Assembly: GCA_022706865.1 (NCBI GenBank)
Contig: JAKJBT010000009.1
Coordinates: forward strand, 1-31,235
Length of the DNA: 31,235 nt
Direction: 5' to 3'
Source: Bacillota bacterium
Lineage (GTDB): Bacteria > Bacillota_A > Clostridia > Lutisporales > Lutisporaceae
The translations under genes and the position numbers were made by a program. This document shows positions 7,738 through 16,133 of the stretch, piece by piece; position 1 is the stretch's first letter; each line of letters opens with the position of its first letter. The notes below the pieces were generated by a model. It searched no databases. It worked only from the letters and a program-made list of their open reading frames with translations, and was not told the origin of the DNA.

Positions 7738-8013
7738 TTATTCCTCAATACTATGCCTGGGATTCTCGGAGACAAAGACCGCAGCTTTTATTATGGCAGT
7801 CTCAACATCTATATCAAACTGCTGCTCCAATTCGCTGACCTTTGCATATAGCTCCCCTTTGTCAGATACAACGTACTTTGACGGAAGGCTGTTCAAAGCA
7901 AGTGCTATTATATCCAGCCTGCATTTATCACACTTGCAGATATCCATAGACTTTAAGATTTCATCCGCATACTTGGATACCAAATCCTCCATATAGTTTT
8001 TTAATTTATACAT
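7738..8013 (-). CDS. comFB: ComFB family protein
   Basis: 91 residues covering the ComFB (late competence development) domain: helical N-terminus, the ICKCDKCRLDIIALALNSLPSKYV core with Cys26, Cys28 and Cys31, and a C-terminal helix DVETAIIKAAVFV. Three cysteines in a CxCxxC arrangement suggest metal binding. In Bacillus comFB lies in the comF operon, but here no comFA or comFC is adjacent, so a competence role is not supported by context. Members of the family have been reported to bind cyclic dinucleotides; applying that here is inference. ATG start with AAGGAGGA. It precedes the endonuclease-IV-like gene. Confidence 0.85.
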   Translation of the reverse strand: MYKLKNYMEDLVSKYADEILKSMDICKCDKCRLDIIALALNSLPSKYVVSDKGELYAKVSELEQQFDIDVETAIIKAAVFVSENPRHSIEE

Positions 8014-8115
8014 ACTAAGTCCTCCTTATTAATTATCCCTAAAAAAAATCCAAAATATATGCCTGCAATGCTTTTCCTGAAAACAAATGCGGGAAAGCAA
8101 AGCTTTAATCCCAAA

Positions 8116-8142
8116 AAAGGCTTCACTGATAATGAAGCCTTT
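8116..8142 (-). terminator. Distal terminator downstream of the YqeG gene
   Basis: AAAGGCTTCA (8116-8125) pairs with TGAAGCCTTT (8133-8142) around a 7-nt loop. On the minus strand it continues into TTTTTT. It is the second of two hairpins after the YqeG-type gene and lies upstream of comFB. Confidence 0.75.
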
Positions 8143-8182
8143 AACAAATTATTTCAATTTATATCATTCTACAAATATAATA

Positions 8183-8210
8183 AAAATCCTGCAAATATTC
8201 ACAGGATTTT
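8183..8210 (-). terminator. Proximal terminator of the YqeG gene
   Basis: AAAATCCTG (8183-8191) pairs with CAGGATTTT (8202-8210) with a 10-nt loop, 10 bp beyond the stop at 8221. A T-run follows on the minus strand (TTTTTATTAT). Its stem is short in GC, which may explain the second hairpin behind it. Confidence 0.65.
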
Positions 8211-8220
8211 ATTTGATTTA

Positions 8221-8727
8221 TCAATACTTGTTATTTGCTTGATGATATTTCCTCAAAACACGCTTTTCCAGCTTCCGGACAATTCTTGTCCATATAAATT
8301 CCTTATCGCTTATTGGCGACACAAGTATGGTAAACAACCCCAGGCGTTTCCCCCCCAGTACATCTGTAAAAAGCTGATCCCCTATTACTGCCGTATCAGT
8401 TGGTGCAGCCCTCATAAGCTTCATGGCTCTTCTGAAGGCAAACTTGCTTGGCTTGATTGCTTTATGAATTGCAGGAAGGTTCAGGCATTTATTGAATTCT
8501 TCCACTCTTTTTCTTGAATTATTTGATAATATACAGATTTTAAAGCCTTCCGAACTCAATCTGCACACAAATTCATTTGCCTTCTCGTCAGGCTCTCTTG
8601 CATTCCATGAAACCAAAGTATTGTCAATATCCATTATTATTGCATTTATTCCTTGTTCCTTCAATGAAGCTATATCCAATTCGTATACCGAATTCAAAAA
8701 AATATCCGGTTTCAGCCTGTTTTTCAT
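8221..8727 (-). CDS. YqeG family HAD-IIIA phosphatase
   Basis: 168 residues from the ATG at 8727; GAGGGA lies 6 nt upstream, and the alternative TTG four codons earlier overlaps that site. HAD motif I is IMDIDNTLVSWN with Asp33 and Asp35, motif II is CILSNNSRKR, the conserved Lys is in AIKPSKFAF, and motif IV is VIGDQLFTDVLGG. All catalytic positions are present, so a soluble magnesium-dependent phosphatase is expected. The family resembles mitochondrial PGP phosphatase (Ptpmt-independent GEP4 type), so phosphatidylglycerophosphate is a possible substrate, but this is not established from sequence. It follows sigK by 77 bp and ends in two tandem terminators. Confidence 0.88.
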   Translation of the reverse strand: MKNRLKPDIFLNSVYELDIASLKEQGINAIIMDIDNTLVSWNAREPDEKANEFVCRLSSEGFKICILSNNSRKRVEEFNKCLNLPAIHKAIKPSKFAFRRAMKLMRAAPTDTAVIGDQLFTDVLGGKRLGLFTILVSPISDKEFIWTRIVRKLEKRVLRKYHQANNKY

Positions 8728-8804
8728 ATCTTCCCTCAATTGTACATTTTAATGAATGCTGTATGAGTTCCGTAACCTCGAACCCCCGTACCTATATTCT
8801 ATTA

Positions 8805-9512
8805 TTACCCGTTTTCATTGTAAAGCTCTTTATGCAGCTTCTTGATTGCCCTGTTTTCGATTCTTGATACATATGACCTTGAAATTCCAAGCATATCTGC
8901 TATTTCCCTCTGAGTCTTGCTGATTCCGTTAAGCAGTCCATACCTCAGTTCAATGACCAGCCTTTCTCTTTTTTTCAATGCCGTATCCATTCTTTGATAC
9001 AGTTTCTTAATCTGAATCTTAAGCTCTACCTCATCCAGTATTATGTCGGAATCACTTCCCAATATGTCAATTAAACTGATTTCATTGCCTTCTTTGTCTA
9101 TTCCTATCGGATCATGAAGCGACACTTCAGTTTTTGTTTTCTTTGAGGCTCTTATAGTCATCAGGATCTCATTTTCAATACATCTTGCAGCATAGGTTGC
9201 GAGCCTTGTCCCCTTGCTCTCATCAAAGGTTATTATTGCCTTGATCAAACCTATGGTTCCTATGGATATCAAATCATCAATTTCTCTTCCCGTATTTACG
9301 TACTTTTTCACTATGTGCGCCACAAGCCTGAGGTTCCGCTCTACCAGTATATTTTTTGCATCTTCATTGCCTCTTTTGTACTCTTCAAGATAATACTGCT
9401 CTTCTTCAGTTGTAAGGGGCTGCGGAAATGAGTTCACATTCTGAATGTAACCGAATAACAAGCATAGGTCTTTGATTGTGAAAACAATAAGAGAGGCTAA
9501 AAAGAGCAGCAA
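8805..9512 (-). CDS. sigK: RNA polymerase sporulation sigma factor K (pro-sigma-K)
   Basis: 235 residues from the TTG at 9512, chosen because CGGAGG lies 9 nt upstream and the product then begins with a hydrophobic pro-sequence ending near FGYIQNVNSFPQPL, as in known pro-sigma-K. Region 2 contains NLRLVAHIVKKY and DLISIGTIGLIKAI; region 2.4 is LATYAARCIENEIL; region 4 has the helix-turn-helix TQREIADMLGISRSYVSRIE. The roughly 21-residue pro-peptide would be removed by SpoIVFB-type intramembrane proteolysis, releasing the late mother-cell sigma factor. The gene is continuous, with no skin-type element. Upstream an AT-rich 170 bp separates it from the penicillin-binding protein. Confidence 0.92.
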   Translation of the reverse strand: MLLFLASLIVFTIKDLCLLFGYIQNVNSFPQPLTTEEEQYYLEEYKRGNEDAKNILVERNLRLVAHIVKKYVNTGREIDDLISIGTIGLIKAIITFDESKGTRLATYAARCIENEILMTIRASKKTKTEVSLHDPIGIDKEGNEISLIDILGSDSDIILDEVELKIQIKKLYQRMDTALKKRERLVIELRYGLLNGISKTQREIADMLGISRSYVSRIENRAIKKLHKELYNENG

Positions 9513-9664
9513 AGAAGCACACCTCCGAATTTTAAAGAAGTCTGCCAAGTACAAACCAAAAGCGCCAATCTCTATAAAAAAAGAACAAGGTTTATACAAT
9601 GGAAAACTTCGCCTATTGAAATTATATGATTTCCATTCCGGATGTGTGCCTGTATATATATGTA

Positions 9665-9682
9665 ACATAAAAATTTTTATGT
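9665..9682. repeat. 18-bp perfect AT-rich palindrome after the PBP gene
   Basis: ACATAAAAATTTTTATGT is self-complementary over all 18 bases and lies 4 bp past the stop of the penicillin-binding protein gene, upstream of sigK. It could be a weak bidirectional terminator or a protein site. There is no loop and no GC, so termination would be inefficient. Confidence 0.5.
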
Positions 9683-9686
9683 GAAT

Positions 9687-11465
9687 CTATCTTTTAACTG
9701 AAGTCAAAATTTTGGAAGCTACCTCCTTGAAAAGCGGAGCTGCCGCACCGCCCCCCGACTGCCCGTTATATATGAATACCGTTATGGCATACTTTGGCTT
9801 TTCATAGGGAACAAAGCCTGCAAACCAGCCGTGAACAACTTCTCCTTCATTTATTCCCGTCTGGGCTGAGCTGGTCTTGCCGCAGCAGCCTCCGTATTCA
9901 TCCATATTTGCCTGCTTTCCCGTACCTGTGACTGTGACTTCATGGAGCATATCCTTCAACAACTTTGAGGTTACGGGGTTAAGCACAATTTGGGGCCTTG
10001 ACCTCTCAAGCTTTTTGACTGTCAAGCCCTTTTCCGTAATAAGGGAATCTACAATCTGAGGGTCGTTCCTGATACCGTTATTTGCTATGGCAGCCATCAT
10101 ACATGTTACCTGAAGGGGTGTAACCTGTATCTTACCTTGTCCGATGGATATATTACCTATGCCATCCTCAAAAGCTTCCGGTATGTAACCCGCTTTTTCT
10201 TCCGGAATGGTAAAACATAGTTTTTGTCCAAGGCCCAGCCTCTTGGCCATTTCCAGTATATTTTCAGCTCCTGTGGCTGTACCGATCTGTATAAAAGTGC
10301 TGTTGCAGGACAGGGCAAAAGCTTCCTTCATGTTAATCTCTCTGTCTTCATGGGTCTTGTGGGTGGAGCATTTTATCCTGCTGCTGCCCGCATCTGCATA
10401 GCCCTGGCATTTGTACTTTTCTTCCGGGTTCACATAACCTCCTTCAATGGCAGCTGCAGCCACCACAGTCTTAAATATTGAACCAAGGTCAAACTGCCAG
10501 ATTGATTTATTTATCAGTTCGTTTCCGCTGCTTTTCAGGTATTTGTCCACATTGCCCTGATCAAAATCAGGTTTGCTTGCCATGCCCAGTATATCACCGC
10601 TTTTTACGTCCATTACCACTATGGAGCCTTCAACGTCATTCTTCTCCATTGCTGTTTCTATTATGTTCTGAATATGATAATCAAGGGTAAGCTTCAAGCT
10701 GTAGCTTGCACCGTCTCCTGCCGCCTCAACCTTCCTGAAGCCCAATCCCCGTATGATATTCTTTCCGCTGTCCACTACAGCTGCAATACTGTCACTGCCT
10801 CTGCTTTCCAGGTAACTGTTCATACTCTTTTCTATACCCATCTGGCCTGTTTTGTCCGTTTTACCTATGTATCCCACTACATGCCTTGCGATATTGTCAT
10901 CAGCGTATCTCAGCCTTTTTTCCACAACAATGACACCACGTATCCTGCCGCTTTCAATCAAAGATAGATACTCATTCTGCCCGGTTTCACATATGAATTC
11001 CACTGTATCTGCCGAGCCCTCCATCTTTTTTTCAACATCTATCCTCTGAATGCCGCATGCTTTGGAAATGGTCTCAATAGCCGTTTTCTTATCATATACA
11101 TAATCCGGATATGCAATAACCACTTTCTTGGCTTCCCTGTCAGTAATAGGTATCATATTCCTGTCAAAAATTATTCCCCTGTTTGTGGAAATGGGTATAT
11201 GAACCATCCTTTGCCGCACAGCCCTCTCACTGTAGTGATTGCCCATATACACCTGAATATAGAAAAGCCTGCACAGGAGAAGCCCATATGCAATAATAAA
11301 TAAAAGACCCATTATCTGAAGTCTTTTCTTATGAATGAGTTCATAATTGTTTTTCCTATATAGCCTTGTACCAGGCAGTGTAAGAAGCTCCATATCCCTG
11401 CTTTCCCCTGCCTTCTTGCACTCCTGTACAGCTTTTTTCCTGAATAACTTCATAATTCCGGCCAT
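9687..11465 (-). CDS. Class B penicillin-binding protein (transpeptidase)
   Basis: 592 residues from the ATG at 11465, preceded by GGGAGG; an in-frame ATG 17 codons earlier lacks a site. It has a short basic cytoplasmic tail, one membrane helix (about 50-68), the PBP dimerisation/pedestal domain (about 85-250) and the transpeptidase domain. Active-site motifs are S329-I-F-K332, S386-C-N388 and K530-T-S532. The last is KTS rather than the usual KTG. No PASTA domains are present, so it is closer to YrrR/PbpI or SpoVD-like enzymes without PASTA. Position after udk matches B. subtilis yrrR (pbpI). The likely role is cross-linking peptidoglycan in growth or sporulation. Confidence 0.9.
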   Translation of the reverse strand: MAGIMKLFRKKAVQECKKAGESRDMELLTLPGTRLYRKNNYELIHKKRLQIMGLLFIIAYGLLLCRLFYIQVYMGNHYSERAVRQRMVHIPISTNRGIIFDRNMIPITDREAKKVVIAYPDYVYDKKTAIETISKACGIQRIDVEKKMEGSADTVEFICETGQNEYLSLIESGRIRGVIVVEKRLRYADDNIARHVVGYIGKTDKTGQMGIEKSMNSYLESRGSDSIAAVVDSGKNIIRGLGFRKVEAAGDGASYSLKLTLDYHIQNIIETAMEKNDVEGSIVVMDVKSGDILGMASKPDFDQGNVDKYLKSSGNELINKSIWQFDLGSIFKTVVAAAAIEGGYVNPEEKYKCQGYADAGSSRIKCSTHKTHEDREINMKEAFALSCNSTFIQIGTATGAENILEMAKRLGLGQKLCFTIPEEKAGYIPEAFEDGIGNISIGQGKIQVTPLQVTCMMAAIANNGIRNDPQIVDSLITEKGLTVKKLERSRPQIVLNPVTSKLLKDMLHEVTVTGTGKQANMDEYGGCCGKTSSAQTGINEGEVVHGWFAGFVPYEKPKYAITVFIYNGQSGGGAAAPLFKEVASKILTSVKR

Positions 11466-11527
11466 AACAAAACCTCCCTCAGTCTTAGTATTGTCAGATT
11501 GTGGGAGGTTATTCACTTCAGCTCAAA

Positions 11528-12169
11528 TTACAGCTGCCGGCCAATAATTGATTTTATCTTTGTCACCATTATATCTATTGCTACCTTATTGTAGCCCCCT
11601 TCGGGAATAATTATGTCCGCGTATCTTTTTGTAGGTTCACAGAACTCATTGTGGGCAGGCTTTACAACATTCAGGTATTGGGTAATCACTGACTCAAGAG
11701 ATCTGCCCCTTTCCCTCATATCTCTGACTATTCTTCTTATTACCCTGACATCAGCATCTGTATCTACAAAAATCTTGATATCCATTAAATCCCTTAGCCT
11801 TGGAGAATCCAGAATAAGAATACCTTCCAGAAGTATTACATCTTTGGGCTCAACTCTCAATGTATGCTTTTTCCTGTTATGCACGGTAAAATCATATTGG
11901 GGCTTTTCAATAGCTTGTCCGCTTATCAGCTTTAACACATGGTCTATAAGGAGCTCATTATCAAAGGCAAGGGGATGATCATAGTTCACTTTAACTCGTT
12001 CCTCCGGCGGTAGATGGCTTTGGTCCTTATAATAGCAATCCTGTTCGATAATAGCTACATTTTTTCCCGGTATGCTGTCGGTAATAGCCTTTGAAACCGT
12101 GCTCTTCCCTGACCCGGTTCCCCCTGCTATTCCGATTACAAGCGGCTTTCTATGCTTTCCCTCACTCAC
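11528..12169 (-). CDS. udk: Uridine kinase
   Basis: 213 residues, full length. The P-loop [12 protein letters not shown] is at about 13-24, and the family segments [28 protein letters not shown] and [10 protein letters not shown] follow. It phosphorylates uridine and cytidine with ATP or GTP in pyrimidine salvage. The start is GTG at 12169 with GAGGAAAG upstream, and it overlaps the end of the U32 gene by 8 bp, implying translational coupling. It is followed by the penicillin-binding protein after 62 bp. The gene order U32-udk-PBP is conserved with Bacillus, with greA missing between the last two. Confidence 0.95.
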   Translation of the reverse strand: MSEGKHRKPLVIGIAGGTGSGKSTVSKAITDSIPGKNVAIIEQDCYYKDQSHLPPEERVKVNYDHPLAFDNELLIDHVLKLISGQAIEKPQYDFTVHNRKKHTLRVEPKDVILLEGILILDSPRLRDLMDIKIFVDTDADVRVIRRIVRDMRERGRSLESVITQYLNVVKPAHNEFCEPTKRYADIIIPEGGYNKVAIDIMVTKIKSIIGRQL

Positions 12170-13397
12170 CGTCTTTCCTCTCCCTTCTCAATATATCATG
12201 CCTTTCGACAGGCTTCTCCATTTTCATGGTTACAATCTGCTGCGGGTGCGGGGCATCTGATATTTCAACTCCCTCATCATTCCACATCTTCTCAATTTTT
12301 TGGGTAAACATCTCTCTTTGTGGCCCTATTACCTCAATCTCATCTCCCACGAACATTTTATTCCTCTGTTCTACAGTTGCAATACCTGTCTTGCTGTCAT
12401 AATCCAACACCAAACCTACAAAAGCATAGTCTCTTACATATGCGCCGGATTCATAAATCTGTCCACGTGTATCAGGCTTGCCGAAAAAAAAGCCTGTGCC
12501 GAATTCCCTGTGACTGGCCTTTGAGAGCTCATCCAACCATTCTTTCCTGAACTCATAATTCTTCGGGTCCGAAAGATAGCTGTCCAAGGCCATTCTGTAT
12601 GCTCTTACGACAGATGCCACATAATATGAGCTTTTCATCCGCCCCTCAATTTTCAGGCTCTTTACTCCTGTTTCCACCAATTCCGGGATGTGCTCAATCA
12701 TGCATAAATCTCTTGAATTGAATATGTAAGTTCCTCTTTCGTCTTCATCAACCGGCATATACTGTCCGGGGCGTTTCTCTTCCATAAGATAGTACTTATA
12801 CCTGCAAGGCTGTGCACATTCTCCCCTGTTTGCATCTCTGCCCGTCATGTAATTGCTGAGCAGGCATCTGCCTGAGTATGAAATGCACATTGCTCCATGT
12901 ACAAACACTTCATATTCCAAGCTTTTGGGAGACTTTTCTATGGTTTCCCTTATCTCTTCAAAGCTCAATTCCCTTGCCAGAACGATTCTTTTTATTCCCT
13001 GGCTATGCCAGAACGCCGCGCTCTTATAATTTGTATTACTGGCTTGAGTGCTTAAATGCAGCTGCATATCCGGCAATACTTCCCTGGCTGTCATTATCAC
13101 ACTCGGGTCAGATACGATAAGTGCATCGGCTCCCGCTTCTCCCAGGCTTTTTAAATATTCGTCCAATCCTTCCAGATCTTCATTATGCGGAATAATGTTT
13201 ACGGTAACGTATATTCTTCTGCCGTTATCATGGGCGTATTCTGCACCCTCTTTGATCTCATCAAGTGTGAAATTTCCCGCAGCAGCTCTGAGGCCGTATT
13301 TTTCACCGCCGATATAAACGGCATCCGCACCATATATAACCGCCATTTTTAATTTTTCCAAGTTTCCCGCCGGAGCAAGTATTTCCGGTCTATTCAA
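12162..13397 (-). CDS. U32 peptidase-family protein, TrhP-like tRNA hydroxylation factor
   Basis: 411 residues from the TTG at 13397; AAGGAGG lies 9 nt upstream and the product then begins [12 protein letters not shown] (first Leu read as Met), as in the family. The U32 core spans about 4-290, with [27 protein letters not shown] and [10 protein letters not shown] small beta-barrel-like C-terminal domain (about 320-400) is also present, as in the longer YrrO/TrhP2 type. In B. subtilis YrrN/YrrO make 5-hydroxyuridine at tRNA position 34, which TrmR then methylates. The trmR gene is directly upstream and overlaps by 8 bp. Only one U32 gene is here, unlike Bacillus, which has two. Confidence 0.88.
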   Translation of the reverse strand: MNRPEILAPAGNLEKLKMAVIYGADAVYIGGEKYGLRAAAGNFTLDEIKEGAEYAHDNGRRIYVTVNIIPHNEDLEGLDEYLKSLGEAGADALIVSDPSVIMTAREVLPDMQLHLSTQASNTNYKSAAFWHSQGIKRIVLARELSFEEIRETIEKSPKSLEYEVFVHGAMCISYSGRCLLSNYMTGRDANRGECAQPCRYKYYLMEEKRPGQYMPVDEDERGTYIFNSRDLCMIEHIPELVETGVKSLKIEGRMKSSYYVASVVRAYRMALDSYLSDPKNYEFRKEWLDELSKASHREFGTGFFFGKPDTRGQIYESGAYVRDYAFVGLVLDYDSKTGIATVEQRNKMFVGDEIEVIGPQREMFTQKIEKMWNDEGVEISDAPHPQQIVTMKMEKPVERHDILRRERKDGE

Positions 13398-14055
13398 TGA
13401 ACTCAACCTCCTTAAGCTTGCAGCATATGGATATACCGTCACCCATGGGGATTACTGCGGTCTCCAGGCTCTCGCAGGAAGAAATAAAACTCAGAAACTT
13501 CTTGAGCCTTTTTACAATAGTGATTTTCCTTCTTATCAGCAAGCTTCTTTCAGCCACCATTCCTCTGAAAAGCACGTTGTCACATATAAAAAGACCGCCA
13601 ATCCTAAGCTTGCCGATGCTTTTTTTCATAAAATCCATATACTGCCCTTTAGCCGCATCAACAAATATCATATCAAAACTGCCCGGAATATCTTTTAATA
13701 CTTCTTCCGCAGCTCCGGTTATTATCCTGATATTATCTCCCATGCCTGCTTTCTTTATAAAATCTGCTGCCAATGCAGCAGATTCTTCATCTCTTTCAAT
13801 TGTAGTAATAGAAAAGTCTTTACCGGCACATAGCCCCATATGGATGGCGGAATAACCTATAGCCGTTCCTATTTCCAGTATGGACTTCACCTTTGCAGTC
13901 TTAATAAGCACTGCCAGCAAGCTTGCGATATCGGGAGTAATAATAGGCACATGGTTCTCCCTTGCATACTCTTCCATTTCCTTTAGTATTCCGCTTCGCT
14001 CCGGTATCATACCAAGCAGGTAGCTGTCGATATAATCATGGCTGATATTTGCCAC
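13390..14055 (-). CDS. trmR: tRNA 5-hydroxyuridine methyltransferase / class I O-methyltransferase
   Basis: 221 residues of the class I SAM-dependent O-methyltransferase family. The SAM-binding loop is SILEIGTAIGYSAIHM (about 58-73), TTIERDE marks the acidic ribose-binding residue, and FDMIFVDAAKGQY is the metal-site DAxK region. Start is GTG at 14055 with GAGGTG 6 nt upstream. B. subtilis TrmR (YrrM) converts ho5U34 to mo5U34 in tRNA and occupies the same place between mltG and the U32 gene. That conserved order is the main reason for preferring TrmR over a generic catechol-type methyltransferase. Its 3' end overlaps the next gene. Confidence 0.88.
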   Translation of the reverse strand: MANISHDYIDSYLLGMIPERSGILKEMEEYARENHVPIITPDIASLLAVLIKTAKVKSILEIGTAIGYSAIHMGLCAGKDFSITTIERDEESAALAADFIKKAGMGDNIRIITGAAEEVLKDIPGSFDMIFVDAAKGQYMDFMKKSIGKLRIGGLFICDNVLFRGMVAERSLLIRRKITIVKRLKKFLSFISSCESLETAVIPMGDGISICCKLKEVEFIE

Positions 14056-14125
14056 AGTATCACCTCGTATAAGAACAATATTGCGACGTATCTGAGGTTT
14101 GCACTATTCTTCTATAGTTTTTGAA

Positions 14126-15148
14126 TTACTTTCTGTATTTATTCTGAGCATTGATATGCTCGTTGTATGTTTTCGTGAAAACGTGGGAACCGTCATCCAG
14201 TGCAAAGAAATACAAGAGATCCGTATCCTCAGGATAAAGGGCGGCTTCTATTGACGCAAGGCCCGGAGATGCAATGGGTCCGGGAGGCAAGCCCGCATAC
14301 TTGTATGTGTTATAGGGTGAATCAATCTCCAAGTCCTCATAAAGCAGTTCTTCTTTGGGCTCCTTTAACAGATATTGTACTGTTGCGCAGCTTTGAAGCA
14401 GCATTTTCTTTTTCAGTCTGTTGTGGAATACTCCGGATATGGTCTTTCTTTCTTTATCCAGCCTGGCTTCCCTTTCTATTATAGATGCCAGTGTTACCAC
14501 CTGATCAATGCTCATATTCAGTTCTTCCGCCCTATTTCTGAACTCTTCGGTAAACACATCGTCAAAACGCTCCAGAAGCTTTCTTATAATAGCCTCTGCC
14601 GTAGTGTTTTTGTATATTTCATAGGTATCGGGAAATAAATAGCCTTCAAGCTTTTTTTCTCTTTCAGGAATCTGTTCTATGAACTCATACTCATATACGT
14701 CAGCTTTCAAAGCAGCTTGAATGCTCTCCTGGCTTACAACCCCGAGACTGTTAATCCTGTCAGCTATCTGGGCAAGATTGTAGCCTTCAGGTATTGTGAG
14801 CTTAACAGTATCTATAAGTGCCTTCCCCGATACCAGTACATCAACTATCTCCGAAACCTCCATTGAATTGCTGATTCGGTATTTACCTGCCTTTATCTTA
14901 TCTGATTTTTCATTTATCTTGCAATACAGCTCAAAAACAAAGCTGTCCTTTATCATATTTTCATCTTTAAGTATTTTAGATATTGATTTGACTGTACTGC
15001 CTTTTGGTATCACTATTTCTTTTGCATTTGCTTCAATTTTATTTAATGCGTCCAGCCCGTTGTTATAATACATATAGGCAGAAGCTGCGGTAATCAGTAA
15101 GCAGAACAACAAGAACCTTAAAATGCTAAACCTTGCTTTTTTTCTCAT
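14126..15148 (-). CDS. mltG: Endolytic peptidoglycan transglycosylase MltG
   Basis: 340 residues from the ATG at 15148; a TTG two codons earlier is an alternative start. One N-terminal membrane helix (about 8-27), a LysM-like subdomain (about 40-105) and the YceG catalytic domain follow. The catalytic glutamate is E225 in LASIIEREA, and NTYKYAGLPPGPIASPG near the C-terminus is the family signature. The enzyme cleaves nascent glycan strands at the membrane to end elongation. It corresponds to B. subtilis yrrL, is first in its operon here, and has a clear sigma-A promoter. A 70-bp gap leads to trmR. Confidence 0.95.
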   Translation of the reverse strand: MRKKARFSILRFLLFCLLITAASAYMYYNNGLDALNKIEANAKEIVIPKGSTVKSISKILKDENMIKDSFVFELYCKINEKSDKIKAGKYRISNSMEVSEIVDVLVSGKALIDTVKLTIPEGYNLAQIADRINSLGVVSQESIQAALKADVYEYEFIEQIPEREKKLEGYLFPDTYEIYKNTTAEAIIRKLLERFDDVFTEEFRNRAEELNMSIDQVVTLASIIEREARLDKERKTISGVFHNRLKKKMLLQSCATVQYLLKEPKEELLYEDLEIDSPYNTYKYAGLPPGPIASPGLASIEAALYPEDTDLLYFFALDDGSHVFTKTYNEHINAQNKYRK

Positions 15149-15244
15149 ATGCAAGCACTTCTTTCTTTAATATATATGTCACTAAAAACGATTTATCATT
15201 TCACGACATATGAATGAAAATGTTTAATGTAAAACATCTAATTA

Positions 15245-15273
15245 ATTATATAATGCTCAACATATTTTGACAA
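15245..15273 (-). promoter_or_regulatory. Sigma-A promoter of the mltG operon
   Basis: Minus-strand TTGTCA (15268-15273) and a perfect TATAAT (15245-15250) are 17 bp apart. Transcription would start near 15238 and give a leader of about 90 nt before mltG. It lies between the terminator of the stalk-domain gene and mltG, so it fits a new transcription unit. Confidence 0.8.
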
Positions 15274-15291
15274 GTTTAATAATAGCATGAA

Positions 15292-15338
15292 AAAGCCGGG
15301 CAGTTTGAAGGGTTTTCCTTCATAAACTGTCCGGCTTT
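15292..15338 (-). terminator. Terminator after the stalk-domain gene
   Basis: A 15-bp stem with one G-T wobble (15292-15306 with 15324-15338) has an inner GAAGG/CCTTC extension (15307-15311 with 15317-15321). Minus-strand Ts follow (GGCTTTTTC). It lies 13 bp after the stop at 15351. The hairpin is nearly symmetric and could also act on plus-strand transcripts. Confidence 0.85.
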
Positions 15339-15350
15339 ATTAAAAGCAGC

Positions 15351-16061
15351 TTATTTGAAATAAGGTTCAGCAATTAGCATTTGATCTGGGTTTGTGGATT
15401 TTGGAACTCTATCGTAGACCAGATTCTGTATATAAAGGGTTTTTATGTTGGGAATATCAATTTCGAAGGGTATGGATTCACCCTTATGCACCACCAGCTC
15501 TTTAAGCACTTTACCCTCATAGTCCTTCTCTCTTATTCTTATTGTAACTTCATCAGTACTGTTGTCCATATCGTTCATGCAGGCCACCCCGCCGAATTTT
15601 TGATATTTGCCGTTAGGATATATAAAACCGCTGAATTCATAATAACCTTCTGTTCCTGTGTATACTATACCCCAGTCATATTGCTTTCCATTTACATTTA
15701 GCTGGTTTTTGTCGGTACTGAACTGACTTGTATAGTTTTTTACATAGTCCTTACCTTCAAGAGGAATCCTGTCTTTTTCTCCAAGGTATATTACTCTGTT
15801 GACAGGATCATAATCCACGGCAACTGAAAGGGCGTTGGCTAATGCCCTTACCGGAAGATAATTGCTGCCCTTGTAGCTTATGGGATACATAGGGGAGCCG
15901 TCTACATTAATTGGAATAAAATCTTTCCCGTTCAGCTTTATTTTCACTTCATATTCAATTGCTGCAGTGATCTCTTCTCTTACGGCAGCTCCCGCTGCAC
16001 CTGCTCCAATCCCTAGTATAAATACCATACATAGGGCAAATACCAATAATCTTTTATTCAT
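15351..16061 (-). CDS. Secreted copper-amine-oxidase-N (stalk) domain protein
   Basis: 236 residues from the ATG at 16061 (MNKRLLVFALCMVF), preceded by AAGGAGGAG; the frame extends further upstream without a site. A signal peptide (1-26) is followed by the copper amine oxidase N-terminal-like domain, with KIKLNGKDFIPINVDGSPMY, then YKGSNYLPVRALANALSV and a YDPVNRVIYLG end. This domain is a common extracellular module in Firmicutes and does not imply amine oxidase activity. The C-terminal half (about 110-236) is beta-rich and unassigned. It lies 72 bp after the 1014-residue secreted protein and shares its terminator, suggesting that the two are made together. Confidence 0.85.
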   Translation of the reverse strand: MNKRLLVFALCMVFILGIGAGAAGAAVREEITAAIEYEVKIKLNGKDFIPINVDGSPMYPISYKGSNYLPVRALANALSVAVDYDPVNRVIYLGEKDRIPLEGKDYVKNYTSQFSTDKNQLNVNGKQYDWGIVYTGTEGYYEFSGFIYPNGKYQKFGGVACMNDMDNSTDEVTIRIREKDYEGKVLKELVVHKGESIPFEIDIPNIKTLYIQNLVYDRVPKSTNPDQMLIAEPYFK

Positions 16062-16133
16062 TCTTCTCCTCCTTATTCTATGATTTTTGTACACCGCGGG
16101 AAAGCAAGAATATGTGCTGGTATGAAAGCATCA

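Noticed and set aside
8755..8800. GGGGGTTCGAGG on the minus strand, suggestive of a tRNA T-arm
   Set aside because: There is no matching CCCCC on the other side of the loop and no acceptor, D or anticodon stem around it.
9513..9668. 52-codon N-terminal extension of sigK
   Set aside because: No ribosome binding site precedes it, while the TTG at 9512 has CGGAGG and yields the expected pro-peptide.
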